DNA from: Planobispora longispora
Lineage (GTDB): Bacteria; Actinomycetota; Actinomycetes; Streptosporangiales; Streptosporangiaceae
Direction: 5' to 3'
DNA length: 32,353 nt
Assembly (NCBI RefSeq): GCF_016863135.1
Contig: NZ_BOOH01000043.1
Location: 1 to 32,353, forward strand
In this document: positions 9,052-17,431 of the stretch, piece after piece
How the letters are laid out: each line of letters begins with the position of its first letter
Position numbering within the stretch: position 1 is the first letter of the stretch
Made by a program: the position numbers and the translations under genes
The notes under the pieces: model-generated
The model's database searches: none
The model's input: the letters and a program-made list of their open reading frames with translations, nothing else
What the model was told of the DNA's origin: nothing

Positions 9052-10389
9052 ATGAGCTCCGCCCTCACCCCTCGCCCCTGGGTCCCGCCCCTGGCCGAGG
9101 AGCGGGTGCACTCGGTCGCCAAGACCGTGGCGGACCTGCCCGCCTCGCGCGTGCAGGACGAGATCGAACGGCTGGCCGCGGAGAACCACCGCATCCACGA
9201 CGTGGACTCGGTCAACCTCAACCCGGCCACGAACATCATGAACCCCCGGGCCGAGGCGCTGCTCTCGGCCGGCCTCGGATCGCGGCCCTCCCTGGGCTAC
9301 CCCGGCGACAAGTACGAGACCGGCCTGGAGGCCATCGAGCAGATCGAGATCATCGCCGCCGAACTGGCCGCCCAGGTCTTCGGCGCGGGATACGCCGAGA
9401 TCCGCGTCGGCTCCGGCGCCCTCGCCAACCTCTACGCGTTCATGGCGACCTGCGCGCCCGGCGACACCGTCATCGCCCCGCCCCCGGACATCGGCGGCCA
9501 CGTCACCCACCACCGCCAGGGCGCGGCGGGCCTGTACGGCCTCACCACCGTCCCCGCCCCCGTCGCCCCGGACGGCTACACCGTGGACGTCGACGCCCTG
9601 CGGTCCCTCGCCCGCGAGACGCGGCCCCGCCTGATCACCATCGGTGGCAGCCTCAACCTCTTCCCCCACCCCGTCGCGACGATCCGCGAGATCGCCGACG
9701 CGGTCGGCGCCCACGTGCTCTTCGACGCCGCCCACCTGTGCGGCATGATCGCCGGCCGTACCTGGCCGCAGCCGCTCTCCGAGGGCGCGCACCTGATCAC
9801 CATGAGCACCTACAAGAGCCTCGGCGGCCCCCCGGGCGGCCTCGTCGTCACCGCCGACGCCGGACTCGCCGAACATCTCGACGCGATCGCCTACCCCGGC
9901 CTCACCGCCAACTTCGACGCCGGCAAGACCGCGGCCCTCGCCATGACCCTGCTGGACTGGAAGGTCGCCGGACCCGCCTACGCGCGGACGATGGTCGCCA
10001 CGGCCCAGCGGCTCGCGGCCGAGCTGCTCACCCTCGGCGTCCCGGTCTTCGCCGCCGAGCGCGGCTGCACCCGTTCCCACCAGTTCGCGGTCGTCGCCCA
10101 CCGCTACGGCGGCGGCCAGCGCGCCGCCCGCAGGCTCCGCCGGGCGAACCTCCTGGCCTGCGGCATCGGCCTGCCCCTGGACGCGGTCGACGGCGACGTC
10201 AACGGCCTGCGCCTCGGCACCCCCGAGATCGTCCGGATCGGCGCCACCGAGGCGGACATGCCCGCCCTCGCCTCGTTCATCGCCCGTGCCCTGGACCCCG
10301 CGACCGACCCCGCCGCGGTCGCCCCGGAGGTCACCGAGTGGCGCGGTCAGTTCTCCGGCGTGCATTTCACCGCCGACAACCCCTCCTGA
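9052..10389 (+). CDS. Serine hydroxymethyltransferase-like PLP-dependent enzyme
   Basis: This is a fold-type I PLP enzyme of the SHMT group. The recognisable regions are SLGYPGDKYETG (about 80-91, matching the GYPGxRYYGG region), VGSGALANLYAF (119-130), the PLP-ring residues FDAAHLCGMIAG (224-235, Asp225 and His228) and the internal-aldimine site TYKSLGGPPGG with Lys255. In housekeeping GlyA this last motif reads THKTLRGPRGG, so the enzyme is a divergent paralogue. It may use a different amino acid or aldehyde, and folate dependence is uncertain. The protein is 445 aa. ATG at 9052 follows the HATPase stop by 17 bases with no clear Shine-Dalgarno, which suggests translational coupling. I would call it SHMT-like rather than glyA. 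Confidence 0.85.
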   Translation: MSSALTPRPWVPPLAEERVHSVAKTVADLPASRVQDEIERLAAENHRIHDVDSVNLNPATNIMNPRAEALLSAGLGSRPSLGYPGDKYETGLEAIEQIEIIAAELAAQVFGAGYAEIRVGSGALANLYAFMATCAPGDTVIAPPPDIGGHVTHHRQGAAGLYGLTTVPAPVAPDGYTVDVDALRSLARETRPRLITIGGSLNLFPHPVATIREIADAVGAHVLFDAAHLCGMIAGRTWPQPLSEGAHLITMSTYKSLGGPPGGLVVTADAGLAEHLDAIAYPGLTANFDAGKTAALAMTLLDWKVAGPAYARTMVATAQRLAAELLTLGVPVFAAERGCTRSHQFAVVAHRYGGGQRAARRLRRANLLACGIGLPLDAVDGDVNGLRLGTPEIVRIGATEADMPALASFIARALDPATDPAAVAPEVTEWRGQFSGVHFTADNPS

Positions 10390-10470
10390 GCGCGGCTCGC
10401 CGTACGGCCGGCCGCAACCGGCCACCGGCAGGCGGCAGGCGGGCGGAGCGGCTCCCGCCTCGCGGGGAGG

Positions 10471-10505
10471 AAACGAAAAAGGCCGGTTCCATCGAGAACC
10501 GGCCT
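10471..10505 (-). terminator. Rho-independent terminator of tRNA-Pro
   Basis: On the minus strand a perfect 10-bp stem (10480-10489 with 10496-10505, six-base loop) is followed by TTTTT and then CGTTT. This is a textbook intrinsic terminator nine bases beyond the 3' CCA of the tRNA-Pro gene. It also lies convergent to the end of the PLP-enzyme gene. Confidence 0.9.
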
Positions 10506-10513
10506 CCGACCCG

Positions 10514-10590
10514 TGGTCGGGGTGACAGGATTTGAACCTGCGGCCCCCTGCTCCCAAAGCAGGTGCGCTACCAAGCTGCGCCACACCCCG
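10514..10590 (-). tRNA. trnP-TGG: tRNA-Pro (anticodon TGG)
   Basis: A 77-base cloverleaf is complete on the minus strand. The acceptor stem is CGGGGTG/CACCCCG, the D arm contains GCGCAGCTTGGTAGCGC, and the anticodon stem-loop is CCTGC-TTTGGGA-GCAGG with anticodon TGG. The T loop is GGTTCAAATCC. The discriminator is A, and CCA is encoded in the gene. It is divergent from the tRNA-Gly gene, 89 bases away. Confidence 0.97.
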
Positions 10591-10679
10591 TGGCGCCAGG
10601 TGCGCGCACGCTCCGGATCTCCGGTACGATTACGCCCTGACGACCGGATGAAGTCTAGACCAGACCAACACCGGTTCGC

Positions 10680-10750
10680 GCGGACGTAGCTCAATGGTAG
10701 AGCCCCAGTCTTCCAAACTGGCTACGCGGGTTCGATTCCCGTCGTCCGCT
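10680..10750 (+). tRNA. trnG-TCC: tRNA-Gly (anticodon TCC)
   Basis: This is a 71-base cloverleaf with acceptor stem GCGGACG/CGTCCGC, D arm GCTCAATGGTAGAGC, anticodon stem-loop CCAGT-CTTCCAA-ACTGG (anticodon TCC) and T arm CGGGTTCGATTCCCG. The discriminator is T. CCA is not encoded (the next bases are CAC), so it must be added after transcription, unlike the neighbouring tRNA-Pro. Confidence 0.97.
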
Positions 10751-10757
10751 CACATGA

Positions 10758-10799
10758 CGAAGGGCCAGGTCACCGGGCATCCGGAGACCTGGCCCTTCG
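10758..10799 (+). terminator. Terminator hairpin after tRNA-Gly
   Basis: Arms 10758-10771 and 10786-10799 give a perfect 14-bp stem. Within the 14-base loop, ccgg/ccgg (10773-10776 and 10781-10784) can form a second helix. It starts eight bases after the tRNA and ends its transcript; no long T tract follows. Confidence 0.8.
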
Positions 10800-10914
10800 A
10801 TCTTCGTCACACTTCGGCCCTCTGGGCGGCTTCTGTCAGTCACGCGATCCCGCAAAGCTTCCGCCGGTTACGCGATCCCGCGGAGGTCGTCGGCGGGCGA
10901 GGGCCGTCGATGAT

Positions 10915-11319
10915 CTACGCGGTTCCGTAGGGGTTGTCGATGACGTACCGCCACAGCCCGTCCGGGCCGCGCCGTGCGACGTCGGCCGCGGTTCCCGCGA
11001 AGTCGACGTCGGCGCCGTGCGCGACGCCGCGGATGGACCAGTCGACGATGAGAAGGGCGATGTCGCCGGTGACATAGGCGTGCCGTGTGCTCGCCTCGAT
11101 CGGCAGGCCCAGACCGAGCAGGTGCTCGATGGCGGCGGTGCGCCCGGGGCCGGTCATGGGGTGGCCGGGGTGCGGGACGACGATGCCGTGGTCCTCGTAC
11201 GCCTGGCCGACGGCCTCCGAATCACCGGAGTTGAACGCGGAGGCGAAAACCAAGGGATGGAGCGCGGGATCCTCACTGAGGCGGATCCGAGGGCGCCGGG
11301 AGTCATGATTGCTCGTCAT
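10915..11319 (-). CDS. NTF2-like / DUF4440-type (SnoaL fold) protein
   Basis: This is a 134-aa protein of the nuclear-transport-factor-2 fold. The order matches YybH/DUF4440 proteins: an N-terminal helix region ALHPLVFASAFNSGDSEAV, then YEDHGIVVPHPGHPMTGPG, a middle helix AAIEHLLGLGLPIEAS, and strands ending in DIALLIVDWSIRG and GLWRYVIDNPYG. These small cone-shaped domains serve as enzymes or ligand-binding dimers, and no catalytic set can be named here. The ATG at 11319 has no Shine-Dalgarno. A TACGAT hexamer ends nine bases before it on the minus strand, so a leaderless start is possible. The gene stands alone between tRNA-Gly and a gene-poor stretch, and its role is unknown. Confidence 0.8.
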   Translation of the reverse strand: MTSNHDSRRPRIRLSEDPALHPLVFASAFNSGDSEAVGQAYEDHGIVVPHPGHPMTGPGRTAAIEHLLGLGLPIEASTRHAYVTGDIALLIVDWSIRGVAHGADVDFAGTAADVARRGPDGLWRYVIDNPYGTA

Positions 11320-12377
11320 GACTCATATATCGTAACACGAAATGTAATCAAATTTCCAGGGCGCCATACCCGTCCAATGGGACGCAGGACAACTTCCCTG
11401 CACATGCCGCTCTTCTCTTTCTCCAACCGCCCATGACCCCTTTTCATCGGGGAGACGACACCCGCGGACGCCGCCCGCGTTTTCCCGCCCCCGGCCACAC
11501 CCCTTCGACGGCTCCGCATCCCGGGCTTCATCCCCGGCCGCCGTGACCGCCCGGAGACCAGAGCGCGCAGCGGGTCGCCACGGACGCGCGCTCCGCCGGA
11601 GGAGGAAGCCGCCGAGTCGGCAGCCGCGGAAGCGGTGCTCCATTAATCACGACGAGATATAGCGATATCGGCTACCTGGACGCTCTTTTTTGGACATCAT
11701 GAGAGTTCACCCCGTCACGGCGGAGGCTCCCATGCGGAATGACGAGCAGATTCAGACTCCATGGAGCATGAGCGCCCACGCGTCACTGCGGAGCGGAACA
11801 CCTCGCCTCCGAGGAGAACGCCGCCCTCCGGCCGCGCGACGGTCTCCACCGCCGTCCCGCGCGGTTTCTCCTCTGTCCCGTGAACCCCGGTGATGTGCAT
11901 CCGTGAACGCTCAGACGATTCCGCGACCGCTCCCGGACGGATTCCGGAAAAGATATCCGGACTGGCGGTTGAAATACGGACATGAGGGATGGACTACAAG
12001 GGGTGATGTGTCGGACACTGAGAGCATCTATCCCCCTGGAGGCGCACCGTGTCCCCGAGCCCGCCGCGGCAGCCCGAGTGCCGTCCGGCGAATCCCGTGC
12101 GACCCGCACCCCGCACGGCCCTCAGAGCCGCCCACGCACCCCGGCACGCCGTCGGCGCACTCCGCCCCCCGGCGGCACTCTCCGCCCATGGGGAACGGCG
12201 TGGAGCCGTCGACGCCCTCGAATCTGACAACCCTCCGCGCCGCCAGTCAAGTCAGGGCGCGCCGAGCGCCCGTGAGAAACCGGAAATTTCCCGGATTTCT
12301 TGGGAAAACAGGAACCTCAGCACTAGATCATTCTTTACTATTTATATAGACGCATAGTCAATGTCCCGGAGGAGACC
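11320..12377. other. Gene-poor kilobase between divergent genes
   Basis: No reading frame here has both a recognisable protein and good codon bias. It holds AT-rich islands unusual for this genome: about 11322-11360 beside the NTF2-like start, 11640-11700 with the inverted repeat gatat-agcg-atatc (11656-11669) and a run of six T, and 12310-12360 upstream of the FAD oxidoreductase. One frame, 12049-12357 on the plus strand (102 codons, Pro/Arg rich), has a good GGAGG site before its GTG but resembles nothing known; I do not call it a gene. The region may contain promoters or decayed coding sequence. Confidence 0.5.
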
Positions 12378-13964
12378 GTGACGGAGTTCGACGGAATCGT
12401 CGTCGGTGGCGGGCACAACGGGCTCACCTGTGCCGCCTATCTGGCCAGAGCCGGCCTGTCCGTCGCCGTCGTCGAGCGCAACGAGGTGGCGGGCGGCGGC
12501 TGCAGCACCCAGGAGCTCACCCTTCCGGGCTTCCGGCACAACACGCACAGCAACTACCACTTCCTGGAAGAGGGCCCGGTCCCCGCCGATCTCGAACTCC
12601 ACCGGTACGGCCTGCGCTACGTCTACCCCGAGGTGCAGCACGCCACCGTGTTCAGGGACGGCCGCGCGATCACGGTCTACACCGATCCCAAACGCACCGC
12701 CGAGTCGTTCGCCCGCTTCTCCCGCGCGGACGCCGAACGCTGGCTGGAGCTGTACGAACGCTACGCCGAGGCGGCCCGGGGGCTGATGAACGGCTTCCTG
12801 TACTCCCGGCCGCTGCCGCCCCCGGTCCTGGCCGAGCGCCTCCGCGGCGACCTGGGCCGCGACCTGCTCAGTTACGTCCCGCTCTCGCTCTACGAGGCCG
12901 TGGACAGGAACTTCGAGAGCGACCAGGTCAGGGTGCTGTTCAAGTCGTTCCTGCACGCCATCTCCATCGAGAACGTGCCCGGCACCGGAGGCTTCTTCCC
13001 CCGCCTGCTGTCCCGCATCACCAGGCTCGGCCTGCCCGTGGGCGGTTCGGCGAACGTCGCCCACGCGCTGCGCCAGGTGATCGAGGAGCACGGCGGCACG
13101 GTCGTCACCGGCAGGCACGTCGAGCGGATCCTGGTGGACGACGGCCGGGCCACCGGGGTCGGGCTCGCCGCCGGCGGCGTCCTGACCGCGCGGCGGTTCG
13201 TGGCCAGCGCGGTGGACGCCCCCCAGACGGTGCGGCTGGCGGGCCCGGACAACTTCGGCGCCGAGATCGCCGCCAAGGTCGCGGCCTACAAGTGGGCCGG
13301 GCACAGCATCGTCTCCCTGCACCTGGCCCTGGACGAGGCGCCGCGCTACCGGGCCGCCGCGTTCGAGCCGGACGTGGACCGGGCCTTCCTGTTCGTGCTC
13401 GGCGCCGACGGCAGCGAGGATCTGGACCGCGCCTTCGACCGGATCCACCGGGGCCTGCTGCCGGACCGGATGGCGGGCAACGGGGCGTGTCCCACCCTGT
13501 TCGATCCCTCCTACGCGCCGCACGGCAAACACGTGGCCTTCTGGTGGCCGTGGGCCCCCTACGACCTCGGCGGCGACCCGGAGAACTGGGACCGGCGCCG
13601 TGAGGAGATCGCCGACCTGCTCCTCTCCGAGTGGGCGGAGTACGCCCCCAATCTCTCCGGCCGCGCCGTCCTGGGCAGGCGGGTGTTCTCCCCGCTCGAC
13701 ATCGAGCGGCACTGCGTCAACATGGTCCGCGGCAGCCACCACGTCGGCGCGTACGAACCCGCCCAGCTCGGCGGCAACCGCCCGGTCCCCGAACTGGGCC
13801 AGTACCGCACCCCGATCTCCGGCCTCTACCTCTGCGGGGCCAGCAGCCATCCCGGCGGCTCGGTCTCCGCGGCCCCCGGCTACAACGGCGCCAACGCCAT
13901 CGCCGAGGACCTCGGGATCACCCCGTGGTGGACGCCGATTCCCGCACCCCGGTGGGACGGATGA
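12378..13964 (+). CDS. FAD-dependent oxidoreductase, phytoene-desaturase/PYROXD2-like
   Basis: This is a flavoprotein of the NAD(P)/FAD-dependent amine-oxidase/phytoene-desaturase superfamily. The N-terminal dinucleotide-binding motif is FDGIVVGGGHNGLTCAAYLARAG (Gly10, Gly12, Gly15), followed by the acidic strand end VVERNEVAGGG. The C-terminal FAD-closing motif is GLYLCGASSHPGGSVSAAPGYNGANAIAEDLG. The middle is typical of the PYROXD2 branch rather than carotenoid-pathway CrtI, and no carotenoid gene is nearby. It has 528 aa. The GTG start at 12378 has GGAGGAG five bases upstream, in an AT-rich leader. Its stop overlaps the start of the SpoIIE/GAF gene (ATGA), so the two are translated together. 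The substrate is unknown. Confidence 0.88.
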   Translation: MTEFDGIVVGGGHNGLTCAAYLARAGLSVAVVERNEVAGGGCSTQELTLPGFRHNTHSNYHFLEEGPVPADLELHRYGLRYVYPEVQHATVFRDGRAITVYTDPKRTAESFARFSRADAERWLELYERYAEAARGLMNGFLYSRPLPPPVLAERLRGDLGRDLLSYVPLSLYEAVDRNFESDQVRVLFKSFLHAISIENVPGTGGFFPRLLSRITRLGLPVGGSANVAHALRQVIEEHGGTVVTGRHVERILVDDGRATGVGLAAGGVLTARRFVASAVDAPQTVRLAGPDNFGAEIAAKVAAYKWAGHSIVSLHLALDEAPRYRAAAFEPDVDRAFLFVLGADGSEDLDRAFDRIHRGLLPDRMAGNGACPTLFDPSYAPHGKHVAFWWPWAPYDLGGDPENWDRRREEIADLLLSEWAEYAPNLSGRAVLGRRVFSPLDIERHCVNMVRGSHHVGAYEPAQLGGNRPVPELGQYRTPISGLYLCGASSHPGGSVSAAPGYNGANAIAEDLGITPWWTPIPAPRWDG

Positions 13965-15688
13965 ACCTGAACCGTCGTTTCGTCGCCAAGTCCCCCAGGG
14001 GGGACGAGCCGCGAATGGGGAGCCCGGCCTCCCTGCAGGAGCGGCTCGCTCTGCTGGACGCGGCGAGCAGAAAGATCGGCACCACCCTGGACCTGTTCGA
14101 GACGGGCCGGGAGCTGATGGAGGTCGTCGTGCCGCGCTTCGCGGACGCGGCGGGCGTCCTGGTGCAGGACCGCGTCGTCACCGAGGGCGAGTTCCCGCCC
14201 CGCACGAACGACGGCTCGGCGCTGGTGCGGCGCATCGCCGTCGGCGTGGCGGCGCCCTCGCCCGGAGAGTACGGCGAGGCGTTCCCGGTGGACGAGGTGG
14301 TCGTCTACGAGTCCTGGACGCCGTACGCCCGGTCGATGGAGAGCGGCAAGTCGATCCTCTACCCCCGGCTGGACTCCCGGACCGCCGAGCGGATCGGGCG
14401 GTTCTGGAAGCGCGACTCGGTGGCCAGGGTGCTGGAGGACAGCTCGTTCCTGGTGGTCCCGCTGACCGCGCGCGGGAGGGTGCTGGGCTTCGTGGTCTTC
14501 ACCCGCAGGCCGGAGAGCCGGCCCTTCGACGAGCAGGACGTGACGATCGGCGAGGACCTCGCCGCCCGGACCGCGATCTGCCTGGACAACGCCCGGCTCT
14601 ACGGCCACGAGCGCCGTACCGCGCTGACGCTGCAGAGCAGCCTGCTGCCCGCCGACCTCTACCAGCCGCTGGGCCTGACGATCGCCTCCCGCTACCTGCC
14701 GGCCAGCGACCTGGCCGGGGTGGGCGGTGACTGGTACGACGTGATCCCGCTGCCGGGCTGCCGGGTCGCCCTGGTGGTGGGCGACGTGATGGGGCACGGG
14801 ATCAGGGCCGCCGCCACGATGGGCCAGCTCCGCACGGCCGCCCGCACGCTGGCGGGCCTGGACCTGAACCCGGGGGAGGTGCTGTTCCGGCTCAACCGGA
14901 TGAGCCAGGACCTGGACCCCACGCAGATCGCGACGTGCGTCTACGCCGTCTACGATCCGGTCTCGCGGCGGTGCGTCATCGCCCGGGCCGGGCACGTGCC
15001 GCCGATCCTGGTCCACGCGGACGGCGAGACCCAGGTGGTCGAGACGCCCGCGGGGCTCCCGCTGGGCATCGGCGACGCCCCCGCGGAGGCCGTCGAGATC
15101 GCCCTGCCGCACGGCGCGATCCTGGCGCTCTACACCGACGGCCTGGTGGAGAGCCGCGACCGCGACATCGACGAGGGCATCGGCGCGCTCCGCAGGCTCC
15201 TCGGGGACTGGAACGACGACCTGGAGGAGGTCTGCGACCTCACGATCGGCGCCCAGCGCCCGGGGCACGAGCGCGACGACATCGCGCTGCTGCTGGCCCG
15301 GGTGCGGGAGTTGTCCCCGGACGAGGTGGCGGAGCTCACGCTCCCCGCAGAGACCGAGGTGGTGGCCCGAGCGCGCCGTTTCGCCCGTGCCACGCTCACG
15401 GACTGGGGGCTGGACGGCCTCGTCGACACGACGCAGCTCCTGGTCAGCGAACTGGTCACCAACGCGGTCCTGCACGGCGAGGGGCCGATCGGCCTGCGCC
15501 TGCTGCGCGGCCAGCGGCTGGTGTGCGAGGTGTCGGACCGCTCCCCGGCGGTGCCGATCCTGCTGGAGGCGACCGGCGCCGACGACAGCGGCCGGGGTCT
15601 GCGCCTGGTCAACCGGATCGCCCGCCGGTGGGGCTTCCGCCCGACCCCGGAGGGGAAGATCGTCTGGGCGGAGCAGAACCTGCCCTAG
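13961..15688 (+). CDS. GAF - SpoIIE phosphatase - HATPase signalling protein
   Basis: This is a 575-aa cytosolic protein combining a sensor with both enzymatic halves of an RsbU/RsbW partner switch. A GAF-like domain lies at about 25-215. The PP2C/SpoIIE phosphatase is at about 235-448, with metal-site residues in GGDWYDV (Asp257), VGDVMGHG (Asp275), LYTDGLVE (Asp393) and HERDDIALL (Asp439/440). A GHKL HATPase is at about 455-572, with N-box LLVSELVTNAVLHG (Glu497, Asn501) and G2 box SGRGLRLV. Such proteins are known to dephosphorylate anti-anti-sigma factors and phosphorylate them or bind sigma factors. The ATG at 13961 overlaps the upstream TGA (ATGA); GGGACGG precedes it. Met19 (14015) is a less likely start. 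Coupling to a flavoenzyme suggests, but does not prove, a metabolic input. No sigma or STAS gene is in this window. Confidence 0.93.
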   Translation: MNLNRRFVAKSPRGDEPRMGSPASLQERLALLDAASRKIGTTLDLFETGRELMEVVVPRFADAAGVLVQDRVVTEGEFPPRTNDGSALVRRIAVGVAAPSPGEYGEAFPVDEVVVYESWTPYARSMESGKSILYPRLDSRTAERIGRFWKRDSVARVLEDSSFLVVPLTARGRVLGFVVFTRRPESRPFDEQDVTIGEDLAARTAICLDNARLYGHERRTALTLQSSLLPADLYQPLGLTIASRYLPASDLAGVGGDWYDVIPLPGCRVALVVGDVMGHGIRAAATMGQLRTAARTLAGLDLNPGEVLFRLNRMSQDLDPTQIATCVYAVYDPVSRRCVIARAGHVPPILVHADGETQVVETPAGLPLGIGDAPAEAVEIALPHGAILALYTDGLVESRDRDIDEGIGALRRLLGDWNDDLEEVCDLTIGAQRPGHERDDIALLLARVRELSPDEVAELTLPAETEVVARARRFARATLTDWGLDGLVDTTQLLVSELVTNAVLHGEGPIGLRLLRGQRLVCEVSDRSPAVPILLEATGADDSGRGLRLVNRIARRWGFRPTPEGKIVWAEQNLP

Positions 15689-15737
15689 GGTCCGCCGCCC
15701 GGGTCCTCGTCACGGCGAGGATCCGGGCGGCGGGCCC
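15688..15737. terminator. Long bidirectional terminator
   Basis: Arms 15692-15709 and 15716-15733 pair over 18 bp with one G-T wobble and a six-base loop (tcacgg). Pairing can extend outward to 15688/15737, reaching the last base of the SpoIIE gene's stop codon. It lies between two convergent genes and can serve both. Confidence 0.85.
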
Positions 15738-15746
15738 CGGGCGGGA

Positions 15747-17309
15747 TCAGCGGATCTCGTAGATCGAGGTGGTTCCGCTGACCTCGTTGCCGACCACGAG
15801 CAGCGGGCGGCGGGTCGGGCTCTGCGCGGCGGGGACGAACAGCAGGCCCTCGGGTCCGACGTCCCCGGCGGTCCCGTCTCCGACCGAGCCGGCGAAGTCG
15901 CGGGTGTTGACGTATCCGGCCGCACGCGGCGCGCGCGGGTCGCTCACGTCGTAGGCGACGACCCCGCCGACGCGCTCCAAGCCCGCGAAGGCGTAGGTGC
16001 GGCCGCGCACCTCGCCGACGGTGACCCCCTCGGGCTCGGGGCCCTTGTTGTCGCTGCGGCTGTCGGCGGAGTCGTTCTCCTCGTTGTCGGCGTTGAACTG
16101 CTCCGGCAGCCGCTGGGCGATCAGCCGCTCCAGTCCGTCGCCCGAGTCCCACACCAGCTCGCCGGAGGCGGTGCGGATCGAGAGCGAGCGGGCGCCGAAG
16201 GCGTGCAGCTCGGTGTAGGCGCCGCTCGCGTCCCTGGGCGAGTCGGCGGCGACGTTCAGGCGGCCGAGCTCGGCGTCCTGCTTCAGTGCGGCGTCGGGGA
16301 AGGCCGCGGCCGACAGGTTCAGCGACTTCACCCGGACCTCGTCGGCGTGGCAGCCCCACTCCCGGCCGTCGCCCTCGTTGGCGGTGACGAGGTAGGTCCG
16401 TCCCCGGTCGCGGAAGTGCGTGACGGCGTCGGGCTGGTACATCCCCTTGACCGGCCGGGGACGGATGTCCGTCTTGCCGTCCTTGTCGGAGGCGTCCATG
16501 CCGCTCGCCGACCAGTCCTTGAGGCCGAGCGGGACGATGTCGCGGACCGCGGCCCGGTCCAGGTCCACGATCGCGAGCGCGTTGTTCTCCTGGAGGGTGA
16601 CGTAGGCGGTGTCCCGGTCCACCGTGATGTACTCCGGCTCCAGGTCCCGGGCGGCCGTGGCGCCGGGCCCGGAGATCCGCACGCCCTCGGCGCGCAGCCG
16701 GGCGGCGTCGAAGGCGGCGAAGCCCGCGGTCCGCACCGTCCAGCGACGCACGTCGACGACGCTGACCGAGCCCTCGGGGTCGGCCGTCTTCCCCTCGCAG
16801 TAGGACTCCGGCTCGCCCTCGTTGGCCACGACCACCCGGCGGCCGTCAGGGGTGAAGGTCACCATGTCGGGCAGCGCCCCGACGGTCACTTCCTTGATCT
16901 TCTTCCCGGTGGCGGCGCTGAAGAAGGCCACGGTGCCGGGCTCGGTCTTGACGGCGGCCTGCTGGGCGACGGCGACCAGGCCGTCGTGGACCGCGACGCT
17001 GTTGGCTCCGGGGGTGGCGAGGGTGGCGACCTTGCGGGGCGTGCGGGGGTCGCGGATGTCGAGCACGTCGAGGGTTCCGGCCTGCGCGTTCACGACGAAG
17101 ACCCGCCGGGTGCGCGCGTCGTAGGCGGTGATCTCCGAGGCTCCGGCGGCGACGGTCCCGGTGGTGTGGCGGCCGAGGAAGGTCAGTTCGAGGTCCCGGT
17201 GACCGGTTTCGGCCGCGGCGGGACCGGTGACGGCGGCGGGAAGGAGGATCATCCCGGTGACCGCGGCCGCGGTCGCCCGGGTGAAGGTCGTGTTGCGCAT
17301 GAGGCGCAT
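15747..17309 (-). CDS. Secreted choice-of-anchor-I-like beta-propeller protein
   Basis: This is an exported protein of about 520 aa. A signal peptide is clear: a basic start (MRLMRNTTFTRA), a hydrophobic core (AAAVTGMILLPAAVTG) and a cleavage-like AAA-E. The mature part is made of repeated beta-propeller strands such as VVDVRRW, TAYVTLQENNALAIVDLDRA, YLVTANEGDGREW, YAFAGLERVGGVVAYDVSDP and a closing LLVVGNEVSGTTSIYEI. This pattern is seen in choice-of-anchor I proteins, some annotated as esterase- or alkaline-phosphatase-like. I see no sortase motif or catalytic residues I can assign. The start is ambiguous: ATG codons at 17312, 17309 and 17300 all lie before the signal peptide, and none has a good ribosome site. 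The frame is open to 17483, but the extra residues do not look coding. Confidence 0.85.
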   Translation of the reverse strand: MRLMRNTTFTRATAAAVTGMILLPAAVTGPAAAETGHRDLELTFLGRHTTGTVAAGASEITAYDARTRRVFVVNAQAGTLDVLDIRDPRTPRKVATLATPGANSVAVHDGLVAVAQQAAVKTEPGTVAFFSAATGKKIKEVTVGALPDMVTFTPDGRRVVVANEGEPESYCEGKTADPEGSVSVVDVRRWTVRTAGFAAFDAARLRAEGVRISGPGATAARDLEPEYITVDRDTAYVTLQENNALAIVDLDRAAVRDIVPLGLKDWSASGMDASDKDGKTDIRPRPVKGMYQPDAVTHFRDRGRTYLVTANEGDGREWGCHADEVRVKSLNLSAAAFPDAALKQDAELGRLNVAADSPRDASGAYTELHAFGARSLSIRTASGELVWDSGDGLERLIAQRLPEQFNADNEENDSADSRSDNKGPEPEGVTVGEVRGRTYAFAGLERVGGVVAYDVSDPRAPRAAGYVNTRDFAGSVGDGTAGDVGPEGLLFVPAAQSPTRRPLLVVGNEVSGTTSIYEIR

Positions 17310-17378
17310 CATCACGAAGCGCCATGACCGGCTACTTACCCCTGGATGACCAAAAAATGAACCTAAACAATCGGACGC

Positions 17379-17396
17379 GGCATGCTTTGACATGCC
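17379..17396. promoter_or_regulatory. Candidate operator in divergent promoter region
   Basis: ggcatg-ctttga-catgcc is a perfect 6-bp inverted repeat with a six-base centre. It lies between the divergent secreted-protein gene and the TIGR03086 gene, and overlaps a TTGACA hexamer at 17387-17392. Further catg repeats follow to 17409. It may be a regulator site; no regulator is encoded next to it. Confidence 0.3.
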
Positions 17397-17431
17397 ATGC
17401 CAGACATGTCCAACAAGCCCGCTGACTACTG

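Noticed and set aside
12049-12357. Pro/Arg-rich 102-codon frame with a good ribosome site
   Set aside because: It is low-complexity, unlike any family I know, and its tail is AT-rich; I mention it but do not call it a gene.
13631-13960. Upstream extension of the SpoIIE/GAF frame
   Set aside because: It overlaps the FAD oxidoreductase in another frame and has no family similarity; the ATGA overlap gives a better start.
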